NCBI GenBank assembly: GCA_964540025.1
Contig: CAZIKQ010000014.1
Location: 1 to 36,527 of the forward strand
Length of the DNA stretch: 36,527 nt
DNA from: RGIG250 sp964540025
GTDB lineage: Bacteria; Bacillota; Negativicutes; Selenomonadales; Selenomonadaceae
Reading direction: 5' to 3'
Shown here piece by piece: positions 1 to 7,499 of this stretch (position 1 is the stretch's first letter; each line of letters begins with the position of its first letter). A model generated the notes under the pieces. That model worked only from the letters and a program-made list of their open reading frames with translations, did no database searches and was not told the origin of the DNA. The position numbers and the translations under genes were made by a program.

Positions 1-28
1 TGAGAGGTAGTCGCTAATCTTTTTTTCA

Positions 29-92
29 TAGGCTCCCCTAAAGGGGAGGCCTAGAGTGGCTGGGTGTAATAGGCTTCCCTGTAGGGGAGGCG
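29..92. repeat. Pair of REP-like short palindromes upstream of HU
   Basis: Two near-identical palindromic units stand in tandem. The first has the core CTCCCCTAAAGGGGAG (33-48) inside a TAGGC...GCCTA context. The second has CTTCCCTGTAGGGGAG (74-89) preceded by AATAGG. The same core recurs at 735-752 and, in a larger composite, at 4318-4443. This makes it a dispersed intergenic repeat of this genome and not a single terminator. There is no T-tract, so termination is unlikely. Confidence 0.7.
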
Positions 93-199
93 GAGCGTTT
101 ACTGTGCAATTTTCCCCGCCTTCCCATATAAAAATCTTCCCATTATCATCCTTTTTACATAATTTTTAGCAAACCCCTGATTTTACGGCATTTTCTCCC

Positions 200-227
200 T
201 TGACGAATCTGGAAATCCTGTTATAAT
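200..227 (+). promoter_or_regulatory. Promoter of the HU gene
   Basis: TTGACG at 200-205 and a perfect TATAAT at 222-227 are separated by 16 bp. The start codon at 290 follows after a roughly 55-nt leader. This is a strong vegetative sigma-A type promoter. Confidence 0.8.
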
Positions 228-289
228 GCGGGTTAGATGGTTTGTATCTATATAGAAACCTCGTATTTGTAAGTTTGGGAGGAATTGTA

Positions 290-598
290 ATGAACAAAGT
301 TCAGATGGTAGCTGCTGTCGCTGAAAAGGCCGGTCTTACCAAGAAGGATGCCGAGAAGGCTGTTAATGCCGTAACCGAGGCTGTCAAGGAAGCTCTCGTG
401 AAGGGCGAGAAGGTACAGCTCATTGGCTTTGGCACCTATGAAGTCCGGGAGCGCGCCGCTCGCAAGGGGCGTAATCCGCAGACTGGCAAGGAGATCAAGA
501 TCGCTGCGGCAAAGGTTCCGGCTTTCAAGGCTGGCAAGGCTCTGAAGGATGCTGTCAACCCGGCTCCGAAGGCTGCCGCTAAGAAGAAGAAAAAGTAA
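290..598 (+). CDS. hup: DNA-binding protein HU
   Basis: This is a 102-aa histone-like HU protein that binds and bends DNA non-specifically as a dimer in the nucleoid. The family core is clear: an N-terminal helical region (MNKVQMVAAVAEKAGLTKKD), the GFGTYEVRERAARKGRNPQT beta-arm signature and the conserved RNPQTG. An alanine/lysine-rich tail (PAPKAAAKKKKK) extends beyond the usual 90 aa; such tails add DNA affinity. The start at 290 is chosen over the longer open frame because GGGAGG lies 7 nt upstream and residue 1 then matches the HU N-terminus. It is monocistronic, with its own promoter and terminator. In a genome without IHF, HU is a candidate DNA-bending factor for spacer integration at the type I-F array (inference). 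Confidence 0.95.
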   Translation: MNKVQMVAAVAEKAGLTKKDAEKAVNAVTEAVKEALVKGEKVQLIGFGTYEVRERAARKGRNPQTGKEIKIAAAKVPAFKAGKALKDAVNPAPKAAAKKKKK

Positions 599-624
599 TC
601 TTTCGTTCATATTCCCAATAAATT

Positions 625-655
625 GCAGGGGTGGTTTTCCGCCTCTGCTTTTTTA
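625..655 (+). terminator. Intrinsic terminator after HU
   Basis: A 10-bp stem, GCAGGGGTGG (625-634) with CCGCCTCTGC (639-648) and two G-U pairs, has a TTTT loop and is followed by six T. Confidence 0.85.
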
Positions 656-734
656 TTGCGTTTAGGATTGCCGCTTGCATTAGGCGGGCGGCTCTCTGTT
701 GATTAACCGGGTGAGAAGAAAAAAAGATAGTTGA

Positions 735-752
735 CCTCCCCTACAGGGGAGG
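735..752. repeat. REP-like palindrome
   Basis: The perfect 18-bp palindrome CCTCCCCTACAGGGGAGG is the same core as the units at 29-92. Copies therefore flank the HU gene on both sides. Confidence 0.65.
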
Positions 753-784
753 CTTGGAGTTGTGTAACTTTGAGGCAACGGCGT

Positions 785-825
785 AAAAAAAGCGTCACCA
801 CAACCAGTTGGCCGTGATAACGCTT
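785..825 (-). terminator. Terminator downstream of the HExxH protein gene
   Basis: On the minus strand AAGCGT (from 825) pairs with ACGCTT (to 790), with further pairing inside (ATCAC/GTGGT). Seven T follow. It lies about 60 bp past the stop codon at 886. Confidence 0.6.
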
Positions 826-854
826 CAGGAAGGAGCCAGTTATAATTTTTGCAG

Positions 855-886
855 GGCAGGGGAGAAGCCTCTGCCGATTTTTTTTT
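855..886 (+). terminator. Plus-strand terminator-like hairpin without an obvious upstream gene
   Basis: GGCAGGGG (855-862) pairs with CCTCTGCC (868-875) around an AGAAG loop, followed by GA and nine T. It points along the plus strand. HU already has its own terminator at 625-655, and no plus-strand gene is seen between 656 and 855. It may be a backup terminator facing the minus-strand gene or the end of a small RNA. Confidence 0.55.
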
Positions 887-1398
887 CAGGCGGCAATATC
901 CACGTTCATTCCCCGATACTTATTTACGCCGTCTGATTCCTTCATATCCTTTTGATAGGGATTGTCCTCGTTGTAATATCTTATCTGGGTTTCGGTTTCG
1001 CCGCCGGAAATGAAGGTGCGGCCGCATTCCGGGCAGACGGCGGTTTTCAGCCGGACGCTGGCCCGCTCAACCACGCCGTTGTTATCATTTGCTTTCTGGT
1101 AGGCGTTGGCCACGTGCTGCCGCTCATGAGCCAGAACCGTCCCGGCGGCGGCTTCGGGGGCAATATGACCGGGGGCTTTGAAGGAGACGTCCATTTCATT
1201 GGAGCCGTCCTGATACTTGCGGTTTTTACAGGTCTCGCATTCCGCCGGGGAGGATTTTCTGCCCGGCTTTTTCTGATGGTCGGGGTCATTCTCCAAGGGA
1301 GTGCCCGCCGCCTCCTTATCCACGGCTTTTCCCTGTTTGTTGTACGCTTCCTGATTGTAGAAATTGTTGCCGATGGAGCTGCCGATTGTAATTGCCAT
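886..1398 (-). CDS. Small putative HExxH/CxxC protein (SprA-related-like)
   Basis: This is a 170-aa soluble protein without a signal peptide. It carries a zinc-protease-like HExxH motif (VLAHERQHVANA, about residues 88-99). There are two CxxC pairs, CETC (about 54-57) and CPEC (about 122-125), and a charged, low-complexity N-terminal third. The arrangement of an N-terminal CETCxxRxYxDGSxxxxVSFK segment followed by HExxH resembles small bacterial proteins annotated as SprA-related; this is recall, not a search. The start at 1398 is supported by a promoter with a roughly 40-nt leader (TATAAT at 1453-1448 on the minus strand). Whether it is a peptidase is not shown: the third zinc ligand is not identifiable by eye. 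It stands alone, with a terminator at 785-825. Confidence 0.7.
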   Translation of the reverse strand: MAITIGSSIGNNFYNQEAYNKQGKAVDKEAAGTPLENDPDHQKKPGRKSSPAECETCKNRKYQDGSNEMDVSFKAPGHIAPEAAAGTVLAHERQHVANAYQKANDNNGVVERASVRLKTAVCPECGRTFISGGETETQIRYYNEDNPYQKDMKESDGVNKYRGMNVDIAA

Positions 1399-1447
1399 AT
1401 TATCACCTTGCTTTCTGCGAGGATAAATTTCATATCAGTCCGCTTTC

Positions 1448-1477
1448 ATTATAATGTATTTGGGCAGGAAATTGCAA
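1448..1477 (-). promoter_or_regulatory. Promoter of the HExxH protein gene
   Basis: On the minus strand TTGCAA (1477-1472) and TATAAT (1453-1448) are separated by 18 bp. This gives a leader of roughly 40 nt before the ATG at 1398. Confidence 0.6.
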
Positions 1478-1829
1478 GGTATTTCTGCCTGTTTGTATTC
1501 AGGGGCTTCGCCGGGGTAATTTACTAAGGGAGATCGGATTTTTCGCCGGGCATGATAATTACAGGCGGGAGAAGGGTATTTTTGTAAAAAAGGAGAGAAT
1601 ACGCCTAAGAAGGCTCCCGTTTTTGTGCGGGATTTAATTTTTTGAGGGGGGAACATTTCTTTTAGTAGTGGGGGAGGGGCGCAGAATGGTAAGTCGGGTA
1701 GGAGGGCGGGTTGTTGTATGATGTTTTGAGATAATATTTTCTATATTGGTATTCATAATATATAGGTTCTGTATATTAAAAAGAAATGTAACCCCCTTCT
1801 TAAAGATTAAATTTTCCTTTAGAGTATTT
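1478..1829. other. Intergenic, no gene seen
   Basis: This stretch is AT-rich with some G-rich runs. A 73-codon minus-strand open frame here has no ribosome-binding site, has frequent stops around it and overlaps the promoter at 1448-1477; I consider it chance. I see no conserved RNA. Confidence 0.5.
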
Positions 1830-1857
1830 TTGCGGATTGGTTCAGGTGTGGTATAAT
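1830..1857 (+). promoter_or_regulatory. Promoter of the 86-aa protein gene
   Basis: TTGCGG (1830-1835), a 16-bp spacer and TATAAT (1852-1857). The ATG at 1891 lies 34 bp downstream. Confidence 0.7.
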
Positions 1858-1890
1858 TGTTTCAACCGAAAATGTAAGGAGGGGGAGCCG

Positions 1891-2151
1891 ATGAATATTT
1901 ATTTTTGGCGTCACAACAAGACCTATCACAGTTACAGCATGATTGACGAGCCGTGCCTGAACAACGAATTTTATCTGGACGCGCTGGCGATGGTGGCGGC
2001 TGACAGCCTGGATGAGGCTTTGGCAAAGCTGGCCGAGCAGAATGCCGGTTGGCGGATCGAGGATTTGCGGTCTCTGCCCTGCCAGGTTTTCCCCGGGGAC
2101 AAGGCGGGAGTGATTTTTACCGAGCTAAGAGGGACGATAAATCTTTTGTAA
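1891..2151 (+). CDS. Uncharacterised 86-aa protein
   Basis: I do not recognise this family. It is small, soluble and acidic, starting MNIYFWRHNKTYHSYSMIDE and rich in aromatic residues in its first third. A helical middle (YLDALAMVAADSLDEALAKLAEQN) is followed by a short beta-rich end. The start at 1891 is preferred to the in-frame ATG at 1837 because AAGGAGGGGG lies a few bases upstream and the longer version would begin inside the promoter. It is monocistronic with a good promoter and a long terminator hairpin, so it is probably expressed. No partner is suggested by the neighbours. Confidence 0.7.
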   Translation: MNIYFWRHNKTYHSYSMIDEPCLNNEFYLDALAMVAADSLDEALAKLAEQNAGWRIEDLRSLPCQVFPGDKAGVIFTELRGTINLL

Positions 2152-2192
2152 CCCGGATTTATCAGATTTTGGCGGGCGTACAGTTTAGACTT

Positions 2193-2244
2193 AAAAAGGC
2201 ACAATAAAATCACCAGATCAATAGATGATTTCATTGTGCCTTTT
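2193..2244 (+). terminator. Long bidirectional hairpin after the 86-aa protein gene
   Basis: AAAAGGCACAAT (2193-2204) pairs with ATTGTGCCTTTT. The inner AAATCA/TGATTT continues the stem after a mismatch. A/T runs on both sides fit use in both directions. Confidence 0.75.
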
Positions 2245-2421
2245 GTGTTGTATTTATCTGCTTGTAATTTGACGGATCTCAATGCGGTTGAATAGCTGCC
2301 TGTCTCCGGAGCTTTTCAAGCCGTTACCGACGGAAAACAACCGTGCCTTGCTGCCTCAGCCAAAATTTTTTGGTGAAATCAGGACAAATCTCCGGCAGGC
2401 CGGACAGTCGAAAGGTTCAGG

Positions 2422-3078
2422 TCAGCCCTTTGGCAGAACCGAACCGTGGGCATCCACATACCCCTTGTCAAGGCGGAGGCGCAAGGTGCCCGCGGCATAG
2501 CAGGCCAGCTCATAATGCTGGTAGATCAGGTCCAGATTGTCGTCCTTATCAAGGGTATACTCTTTGCTGATGTAAGTAATGTGGTAGTTGTCGCCCAGTT
2601 CTACGGGAGTATCACTCCTGAGGCTGCACAGCCGGAAAGCATTACTGCGGACGTATGACTCCAGCTGGTCAGGGGCAGGCACCTTTACAAAATGGCTCAG
2701 GGGAAGCTGCCGGCCGGTTTTCTTGTCAAAGACAAGGCCGAAAACATAGGTGGTGGGATGGGCGGCTCCCTTGAAATCCCGGACGCTGGCCACCCTCAAA
2801 GACAGGTACTTGTCATCATCCCGCACCACGGTAGTGTACAGCCAAGCCGTGTTGCCGTTTTTGCCGTACTTGTCAATAAAATTTCTGGCGTCGCCGGCGA
2901 CTACCTTATCCAGGCAGGAGTTGATCCGGCGGGCGGCTTTTCTCTCAATGCCTTCCACCTGCGGGATTTTCAGCTCGTTTCCCTTGTAGGTTTCCACCTT
3001 GTCCACCACCTGGGCGAAACAGGTGCCGGCCATGACCGTGAGTCCCAGGAGAAGCCCGCTTAAAATTTTCCTGTACAT
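2422..3078 (-). CDS. Secreted DUF3298-like (RsiV-type) protein
   Basis: This is a 218-aa exported protein. It has a typical signal peptide (MYRKILSGLLLGLTVMAGTCFAQ, cleavage likely after CFA). The mature part carries the DUF3298 pattern: YLSLRVASVRDFKGAAHPTTYVFGLVFDKKTGRQLPLSHF. The GAAHP...F...TG+.L.L motif is shared with the C-terminal domains of RsiV and PdaC. There is no anti-sigma N-terminus or transmembrane anchor, so it is a stand-alone envelope protein that may bind a cell-wall ligand (family knowledge; ligand unknown). The start at 3078 is set by the signal peptide and AAGGAGG 8 nt upstream; the open frame extends 50 codons further without support. It is transcribed divergently from the recombinase. 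Confidence 0.8.
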   Translation of the reverse strand: MYRKILSGLLLGLTVMAGTCFAQVVDKVETYKGNELKIPQVEGIERKAARRINSCLDKVVAGDARNFIDKYGKNGNTAWLYTTVVRDDDKYLSLRVASVRDFKGAAHPTTYVFGLVFDKKTGRQLPLSHFVKVPAPDQLESYVRSNAFRLCSLRSDTPVELGDNYHITYISKEYTLDKDDNLDLIYQHYELACYAAGTLRLRLDKGYVDAHGSVLPKG

Positions 3079-3103
3079 AATAACAGCCTCCTTATCTGAG
3101 CTA

Positions 3104-3132
3104 ATAGTACACTTACAGGGTGTTGAGTACAA
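3104..3132 (-). promoter_or_regulatory. Promoter of the DUF3298-like gene
   Basis: Minus strand: TTGTAC (3132-3127), 17-bp spacer, TACTAT (3109-3104), 25 bp before the start codon. Confidence 0.55.
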
Positions 3133-3323
3133 CGGGTCTTTTATCCCGATTATTGAGATTATTGTCCGGTTTTTTCGAGGTAAAAGGGGGTATACCGGTT
3201 TGGTTGAAGAAGCGGGGAGATTTGACAATCAAAGGCTTCCGGCAGTATATTTAATATATGGTTATGTATACTATGAGAGTTTAGCATCACAAAAAAACAA
3301 TGATCAGGGGAGCGCGACCGCTT

Positions 3324-4226
3324 ATGGAGATAGATCTGGACAGCTTTGCCACGAATCCGTGGCCTTATGTGGAAAAGTACCTGATAAAATCAAGGTCCGT
3401 CTACACAAAGGATACCTATCGGGGAAATATCAACGGCTATATCGACTGGTGCGTGGCCACCGGCCATTCCTCCCTGACGGCAACGGAATACGTTGTCCGC
3501 CTATATCTGGGGGGACTGCTGAAGGACAAGAATTACGCTGTTTCCTCGGTGAAGCTGAAGCTGATGTCCATCCGGCTGCTGTACAAGGTGATGAAATCCC
3601 TGGGTATCCGGAAAGACGATCCCACCGCCGATATAAAAATTCAAGGGGACGCCGGGCGGCCGATGGCCTACAAATATCTCACCGTGGAACAGATGAAGGA
3701 GCTTATCGGAGCGGCGGAAAAAGGCGCCTGGCCGGAACGGGATAAGGCCATCATCTACCTCATGGGAGTAGAGGGGCTGCGGGCTACGGAAATACTGCGC
3801 ATAAACCGGGCCGACGTCAACTGGGAAGAAGGGGCCCTGAAGGTCAGGGGAAAGAACCGGGAGGAAGTCATGCTGCTCAGCCCCGAAACAATGACGGCGC
3901 TCCAGAGCTATGAAAATTATCTCCTGGATTCAGGCTATGAGGGGCAGCCCTTTATCATTTCCTTTGCCCATGGCAATCTGTATGATCCCCTCACGAGAAT
4001 CGGGCTGTCCCGGATAATCGAGAAGCACCTGGACTCCATCGGGGTGCGGGTGAAGGGAGCTTCCTGCAAGCTGCTGCGGGACAGCTGCGGCACCATCCTC
4101 TATCAGAAATACCATGATATCGGACTGGTAGGGAAGGTGCTCCGCCACCGGAATATAAATTATACGGAGAAGTACCGGACAGCCGGGCGGGAGGTCAGAC
4201 GGTTTACCACCGGCCTGCTGGACTAA
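3324..4226 (+). CDS. Lone tyrosine recombinase (XerC/D or integrase family)
   Basis: This is a 300-aa DNA strand-exchange enzyme. The N-terminal SAM-like domain (about 1-105) has the core-binding pattern YTKDTYRGNINGYIDWC. The catalytic domain shows Arg153 (GLRATEI), Lys177 (VRGKNRE), Lys249-x-x-Arg252 (KLLRD, where most members have HxLRH), His275 (LRHRN) and the nucleophile Tyr284 (TEKYR). Lys at the HxxR position is a tolerated variant in the family. I chose 3324 over the ATG at 3300 because GGGGAG sits 11 nt before it and nothing precedes 3300. No excisionase, phage genes or att repeats are visible next to it. It may be a remnant of an element or a housekeeping/phase-variation recombinase. 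Confidence 0.85.
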   Translation: MEIDLDSFATNPWPYVEKYLIKSRSVYTKDTYRGNINGYIDWCVATGHSSLTATEYVVRLYLGGLLKDKNYAVSSVKLKLMSIRLLYKVMKSLGIRKDDPTADIKIQGDAGRPMAYKYLTVEQMKELIGAAEKGAWPERDKAIIYLMGVEGLRATEILRINRADVNWEEGALKVRGKNREEVMLLSPETMTALQSYENYLLDSGYEGQPFIISFAHGNLYDPLTRIGLSRIIEKHLDSIGVRVKGASCKLLRDSCGTILYQKYHDIGLVGKVLRHRNINYTEKYRTAGREVRRFTTGLLD

Positions 4227-4232
4227 AAAAAT

Positions 4233-4279
4233 CGGAGATGATTCAAGGCAATAGCCCGTGAATCATCTCCGGTTTTTTT
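4233..4279 (+). terminator. Strong bidirectional terminator after the recombinase
   Basis: The perfect 13-bp stem CGGAGATGATTCA (4233-4245) / TGAATCATCTCCG (4259-4271) is followed by seven T. A run of seven A precedes it, so it can also end minus-strand transcripts coming from ndh. Confidence 0.9.
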
Positions 4280-4317
4280 ATTGTCAGGCAAGAGTGTCAA
4301 ATGTAATAAATAACGCC

Positions 4318-4443
4318 ATAGCCTCCACTTTAGGGGAGGTGCCCGAAGGGCGGAGGGGTAATAGACAAGGGGAAAATGTTGACTTTTCACCCCTCAGGCG
4401 GCTGCGCCGCCAGCTCATGCCAACCCAGAGGGGAGCCTATTAG
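4318..4443. repeat. Composite REP/MITE-like element
   Basis: This element of about 126 bp begins ATAGCCTCCACTTTAGGGGAGG and ends GAGGGGAGCCTATTAG, so its termini are inverted relative to each other. Inside are two further hairpins: GCCCGAAGGGC (4341-4351) and GGCGGCTGCGCCGCC (4397-4411). The ends match the palindromes near HU. I see no coding capacity. It fits a non-autonomous palindromic repeat family placed between genes. Confidence 0.6.
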
Positions 4444-4516
4444 ACCGTCAGAGGCTTTTTTCGGGTCCTTTCAACAGCCACCGCAATCTACTGATTTCAG
4501 CCCCGTCCCGCACAAT

Positions 4517-5794
4517 TTAATTCTTCCACTTCGTGTCGTTGATGACCCGGCCCAGGCGCAGGCCGAAGAGAAAATTCCAAAACCATTTGTAGAGGACGGT
4601 TATATTCGTGACGGGCCCGGCGAGGCGCATGATGTGGACTACCATCCAGCCCAGCCAGGCGATAAAGCCCTCCGTCTGAAAGCTTCCCATGGCAATGACG
4701 GCGTGCCCCCGGCAGATGGTGGCCATGCTGCCCACGTCCTTGTAGCGGAAGGTCTTGAGATCGCTGCGGCCGGTCAGGAGCGCCTCGATGTTCTCGGCGC
4801 AGGTGACCGCCTGCTGGGTGGCCACCGGGGCGATGGTAGCCAGGGGCCGGCCGTCCTGTTCAAAATGGGCGCAGTCGCCGAGGGCGAAGATGTGGGGATG
4901 TCCCTTCACCTGAAGGGTAGGCTCCACGAGGACCCGCCCCGCCCGATCGGTTTCGGCCCCCAGCTCCTTCAGCAGCCGTACCGCCCGAACTCCCGCCGCC
5001 CAGATGACGGTGGAGGTGGCCAGCGCAGTGCCGTCCTTGAAGGAGAGATCCCGGCCGTCGTAGTCTTCGACCTGGGCGTTCAGGCGTACCTCCACCCGGC
5101 ATTTTTCCCGGAGAACCCGCTCCGCTTTCCTTTGCAGTCCTTCCGGCACCATGGTGAGCAGCCGGTCCATGGCCTCCACCAGCACCACCTTCGTTTCGGC
5201 GAAATTCAGTTCCGGGTACTCCTTACGCATTACGCCGTCAATGAGCTCAGCCAGGGCCCCGGCGCACTCCACCCCAGTGGGGCCGCCTCCCACGCAAACG
5301 AAGGTCAGGAGCCGCCGCCGCTCCGCTTCCTCCGGTTCCCGGCTGGCCAGCTCAAAGGCCCGCAGCACGTGATTGCGGATGGCGATGGCTTCCTGTAATG
5401 TCTTCATCCCAAAGGCATTGCGCTCCACGTTTTCCATACCGAAGAAATTCGTCGTGGCCCCTGCCGCCAGCACCAAATAATCGTAGGGAATTTCTCCCCG
5501 GTCGGTGACGAGGATATTTTCCTCCGGCCGAAAGCCCTCCGCGTGGGCCATCAGGAAGCGCGCATTGCGGGCGTTTTTCAAAAAGGCCCGGATGGGGTAG
5601 GCGATTTCGTGCTCGGCCAGCTCCGAAGTGGAGAGCTGGTAGAGGAGCGGCTGAAAGAGATGAAAATTATTCCGGTCGACGATGGTGACGTCTACCGGCA
5701 GCTTCGCCAGCCGGCGCGCCAGGGCGACGCCGCCGAAGCCTGCCCCCACCACCACCACCCGCGGACGGTGTTTCTGATTGTTATTTTCGCCCAT
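4517..5794 (-). CDS. ndh: Type II NADH dehydrogenase (NDH-2)
   Basis: This is a 425-aa membrane-associated FAD flavoprotein that oxidises NADH and reduces quinone without pumping protons. The N-terminal FAD dinucleotide fold is VVVVGAGFGGVALARRL (about 12-28). The second, NADH-binding fold is FVCVGGGPTGVECAGAL (about 163-179). The family's C-terminal FAD contact is IFALGDCAHF (about 292-301). The last 50 residues are hydrophobic and aromatic (GWMVVHIMRLAGPVTNITVLYKWFWNF) and probably anchor it to the membrane. The start at 5794 is set by GAGGGG upstream; 12 earlier codons are unsupported. It is monocistronic, with its own promoter. In an anaerobe it would regenerate NAD with menaquinone feeding a terminal reductase (inference). 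Confidence 0.92.
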   Translation of the reverse strand: MGENNNQKHRPRVVVVGAGFGGVALARRLAKLPVDVTIVDRNNFHLFQPLLYQLSTSELAEHEIAYPIRAFLKNARNARFLMAHAEGFRPEENILVTDRGEIPYDYLVLAAGATTNFFGMENVERNAFGMKTLQEAIAIRNHVLRAFELASREPEEAERRRLLTFVCVGGGPTGVECAGALAELIDGVMRKEYPELNFAETKVVLVEAMDRLLTMVPEGLQRKAERVLREKCRVEVRLNAQVEDYDGRDLSFKDGTALATSTVIWAAGVRAVRLLKELGAETDRAGRVLVEPTLQVKGHPHIFALGDCAHFEQDGRPLATIAPVATQQAVTCAENIEALLTGRSDLKTFRYKDVGSMATICRGHAVIAMGSFQTEGFIAWLGWMVVHIMRLAGPVTNITVLYKWFWNFLFGLRLGRVINDTKWKN

Positions 5795-5869
5795 GACATA
5801 TCCCCTCTTCGTGAAAGGGCAGCGGCGCAACTAATGCGCCGCCGCGTGTGAAAAAATAAAACGAATGAC

Positions 5870-5898
5870 ATTATGGCACAAATCCTGCCCAGGGTCAA
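5870..5898 (-). promoter_or_regulatory. Promoter of ndh
   Basis: Minus strand: TTGACC (5898-5893), 17-bp spacer, CATAAT (5875-5870). The leader to the ATG at 5794 is roughly 70 nt. Confidence 0.65.
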
Positions 5899-6058
5899 GC
5901 CATTGCGCCCGCTTGTACAGAAATCATTTCCCCGGCGTCTGTGGTCCGTCAGCTGCCTTCCCGCCATAAAAACGGAATATGAAAAATCAGACCGCAGGCA
6001 GAAAAACAAGGGTGGGAGGGCCCGGCCAGCGGAACCGCCAGGGAGGAACCTCCCGTCT

Positions 6059-7375
6059 TTACGATTCCTCCTTCGGCTCGGCCGGAGCAGGAATGGCTTG
6101 GGCCACCCGCATTTTATCAATGCGGGCTCCGTCCATAGCGGTCACCTCAAAGGTAAACGCGTCCCAGACAGCTTTTTCCCCTGCCCGGGGGATATAGCCG
6201 AACAGGGCGGTGACCATGCCCCCCATGGTCTGGTAGTGATCCCTTTCTTCATCCGGCAGTTTTTCCAGGTTGAACCGTTCCTTAAAGTCGTCGATGGAGC
6301 AGAGGCCCTCCAGCTGCCAGACGTGATCCCCGATTTCCTCCAGAGGATTTCCTTTTTCGTCCTCCTCGGCGGTGTCGGCGGTAATTTTATCAACGATGTC
6401 CTGATAGGTAATGAAGCCGATTACCCCGCCGAACTCATCCAGCACGATACCCTCGTTCACGCCGCTTTCCCGAAATTTTTCCATGACCCGGAAGGGCTCC
6501 ATGGAGCGGGGGATGAGCAGGGGCTTTTTGACCAGGGAGGCCAGCTCCAAAGGCTTGCCGTCCAGCACGGCGTTCAACAGATCCTTGGCGTAGATTATGC
6601 CGCAAAACTCGTCCAGGCTGTCTTTGCCCGCGATGAAAACAGCGCTTTTGCTTTCCCGAATGAAGGCCAGATTATCGTCCAGGTCATCGTCCAGGTCAAG
6701 CCATTCCATCCTGGTGCGGGGAGTCATAAGGGAATAAGCGGTCTGATCCCCCATGTGGAAGATCCGCTCCACCATGGTCTGTTCGGTTTTTTCGATAACT
6801 CCGTCCTCGGCGCCCTGTTCCAGCAGGTCCTTTACCTCGTCCTCGGTTACGGAATCGTCGATATGGGGGTTTATGCCGAAGATGGTCAGCAGGGTATCGG
6901 TGATGAGCACCAAAACGGTCCGGAAGGGGGAAATGAGGCGGGTGTAGGAGATCAGGCGGCCGCTGTATCTGCACAGGACCCTTTCCGGCTCCTGAAGGGC
7001 CAGCTTCATCGGTAAGAAGCAGCTGAAAATCAGATATATGGCGGTTGTGGCCAGAAGGGCGGCAATCAGGGACAAAACCCCGGCATAGGCTCCGGCGGGA
7101 ACGTATTTTTCCAGCAGAAAATTGGTGCAGAGGGAAAGGCTTATACCGGTCAGCAGGGCGCAGAAGATGAGGCCCACCTGAATGCTCTCCAAAATCGGGT
7201 CAGGGTTTTCCAGCAGGTCGAGAGCCGCCCGGGCCCCCTTATAGTCCTCGTCCTCCAAGCGCTCCAAAGATGTTTTGGAGCTGTCGATAAGGGCGGTTTC
7301 CGACAGGGTGAGCATCCCGCTGCAAATGAGGCAGAGAACGATGATAACGGGCCATAAGCCGTCGGGGATATCCAT
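6059..7375 (-). CDS. CNNM/HlyC-type CBS-domain membrane protein
   Basis: This is a 438-aa integral membrane protein of the CorC/HlyC (UPF0053, DUF21) family, whose members are linked to Mg2+/Co2+ efflux and metal tolerance. The DUF21 domain (about 1-180) has several hydrophobic segments and the signature CSGMLTLSETAL near residue 20. Two CBS repeats follow (about 205-325, MTPRTRMEWLDLDDD ... EFGGVIGFITYQDIV). The C-terminal CorC_HlyC domain (about 350-425) has WQLEGLCSIDDFKERFNL and GMVTALFGYIPRAGE. The start at 7375 is preferred because AAGGA lies 10 nt upstream, whereas the ATG at 7387 overlaps that ribosome site. The transported ion cannot be told from the sequence. Confidence 0.88.
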   Translation of the reverse strand: MDIPDGLWPVIIVLCLICSGMLTLSETALIDSSKTSLERLEDEDYKGARAALDLLENPDPILESIQVGLIFCALLTGISLSLCTNFLLEKYVPAGAYAGVLSLIAALLATTAIYLIFSCFLPMKLALQEPERVLCRYSGRLISYTRLISPFRTVLVLITDTLLTIFGINPHIDDSVTEDEVKDLLEQGAEDGVIEKTEQTMVERIFHMGDQTAYSLMTPRTRMEWLDLDDDLDDNLAFIRESKSAVFIAGKDSLDEFCGIIYAKDLLNAVLDGKPLELASLVKKPLLIPRSMEPFRVMEKFRESGVNEGIVLDEFGGVIGFITYQDIVDKITADTAEEDEKGNPLEEIGDHVWQLEGLCSIDDFKERFNLEKLPDEERDHYQTMGGMVTALFGYIPRAGEKAVWDAFTFEVTAMDGARIDKMRVAQAIPAPAEPKEES

Positions 7376-7458
7376 GAAATGACACATCCTTATTTATCTT
7401 AATAAAGTAGGGCCAGGCCTCGTCTGCCTGCCCGTCCGCGAAGCAGATCCTGGCAGAC

Positions 7459-7497
7459 AAACAAAGCCTGTCCCCTGATGGTTTCCAGCTTTGTTTT
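7459..7497 (-). terminator. Hairpin at the end of the ABC transporter operon
   Basis: AAACAAAGC (7459-7467) pairs with GCTTTGTTT (7488-7496) directly after the ATPase stop codon. T-richness on the minus side is modest (TTTGT); the plus side has TTTTATTT. It is possibly bidirectional. Confidence 0.5.
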
Positions 7498-7499
7498 AT

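Noticed and set aside
1435..1656. 73-codon minus-strand open frame
   Set aside because: No Shine-Dalgarno, no recognisable protein pattern, and it overlaps the promoter of the 886-1398 gene.
3324..4226. Lys instead of His in the HxxR box of the tyrosine recombinase as a sign of inactivity
   Set aside because: Lys at this position is an accepted variant in the family, and Arg153, Lys177, Arg252, His275 and Tyr284 are all present.
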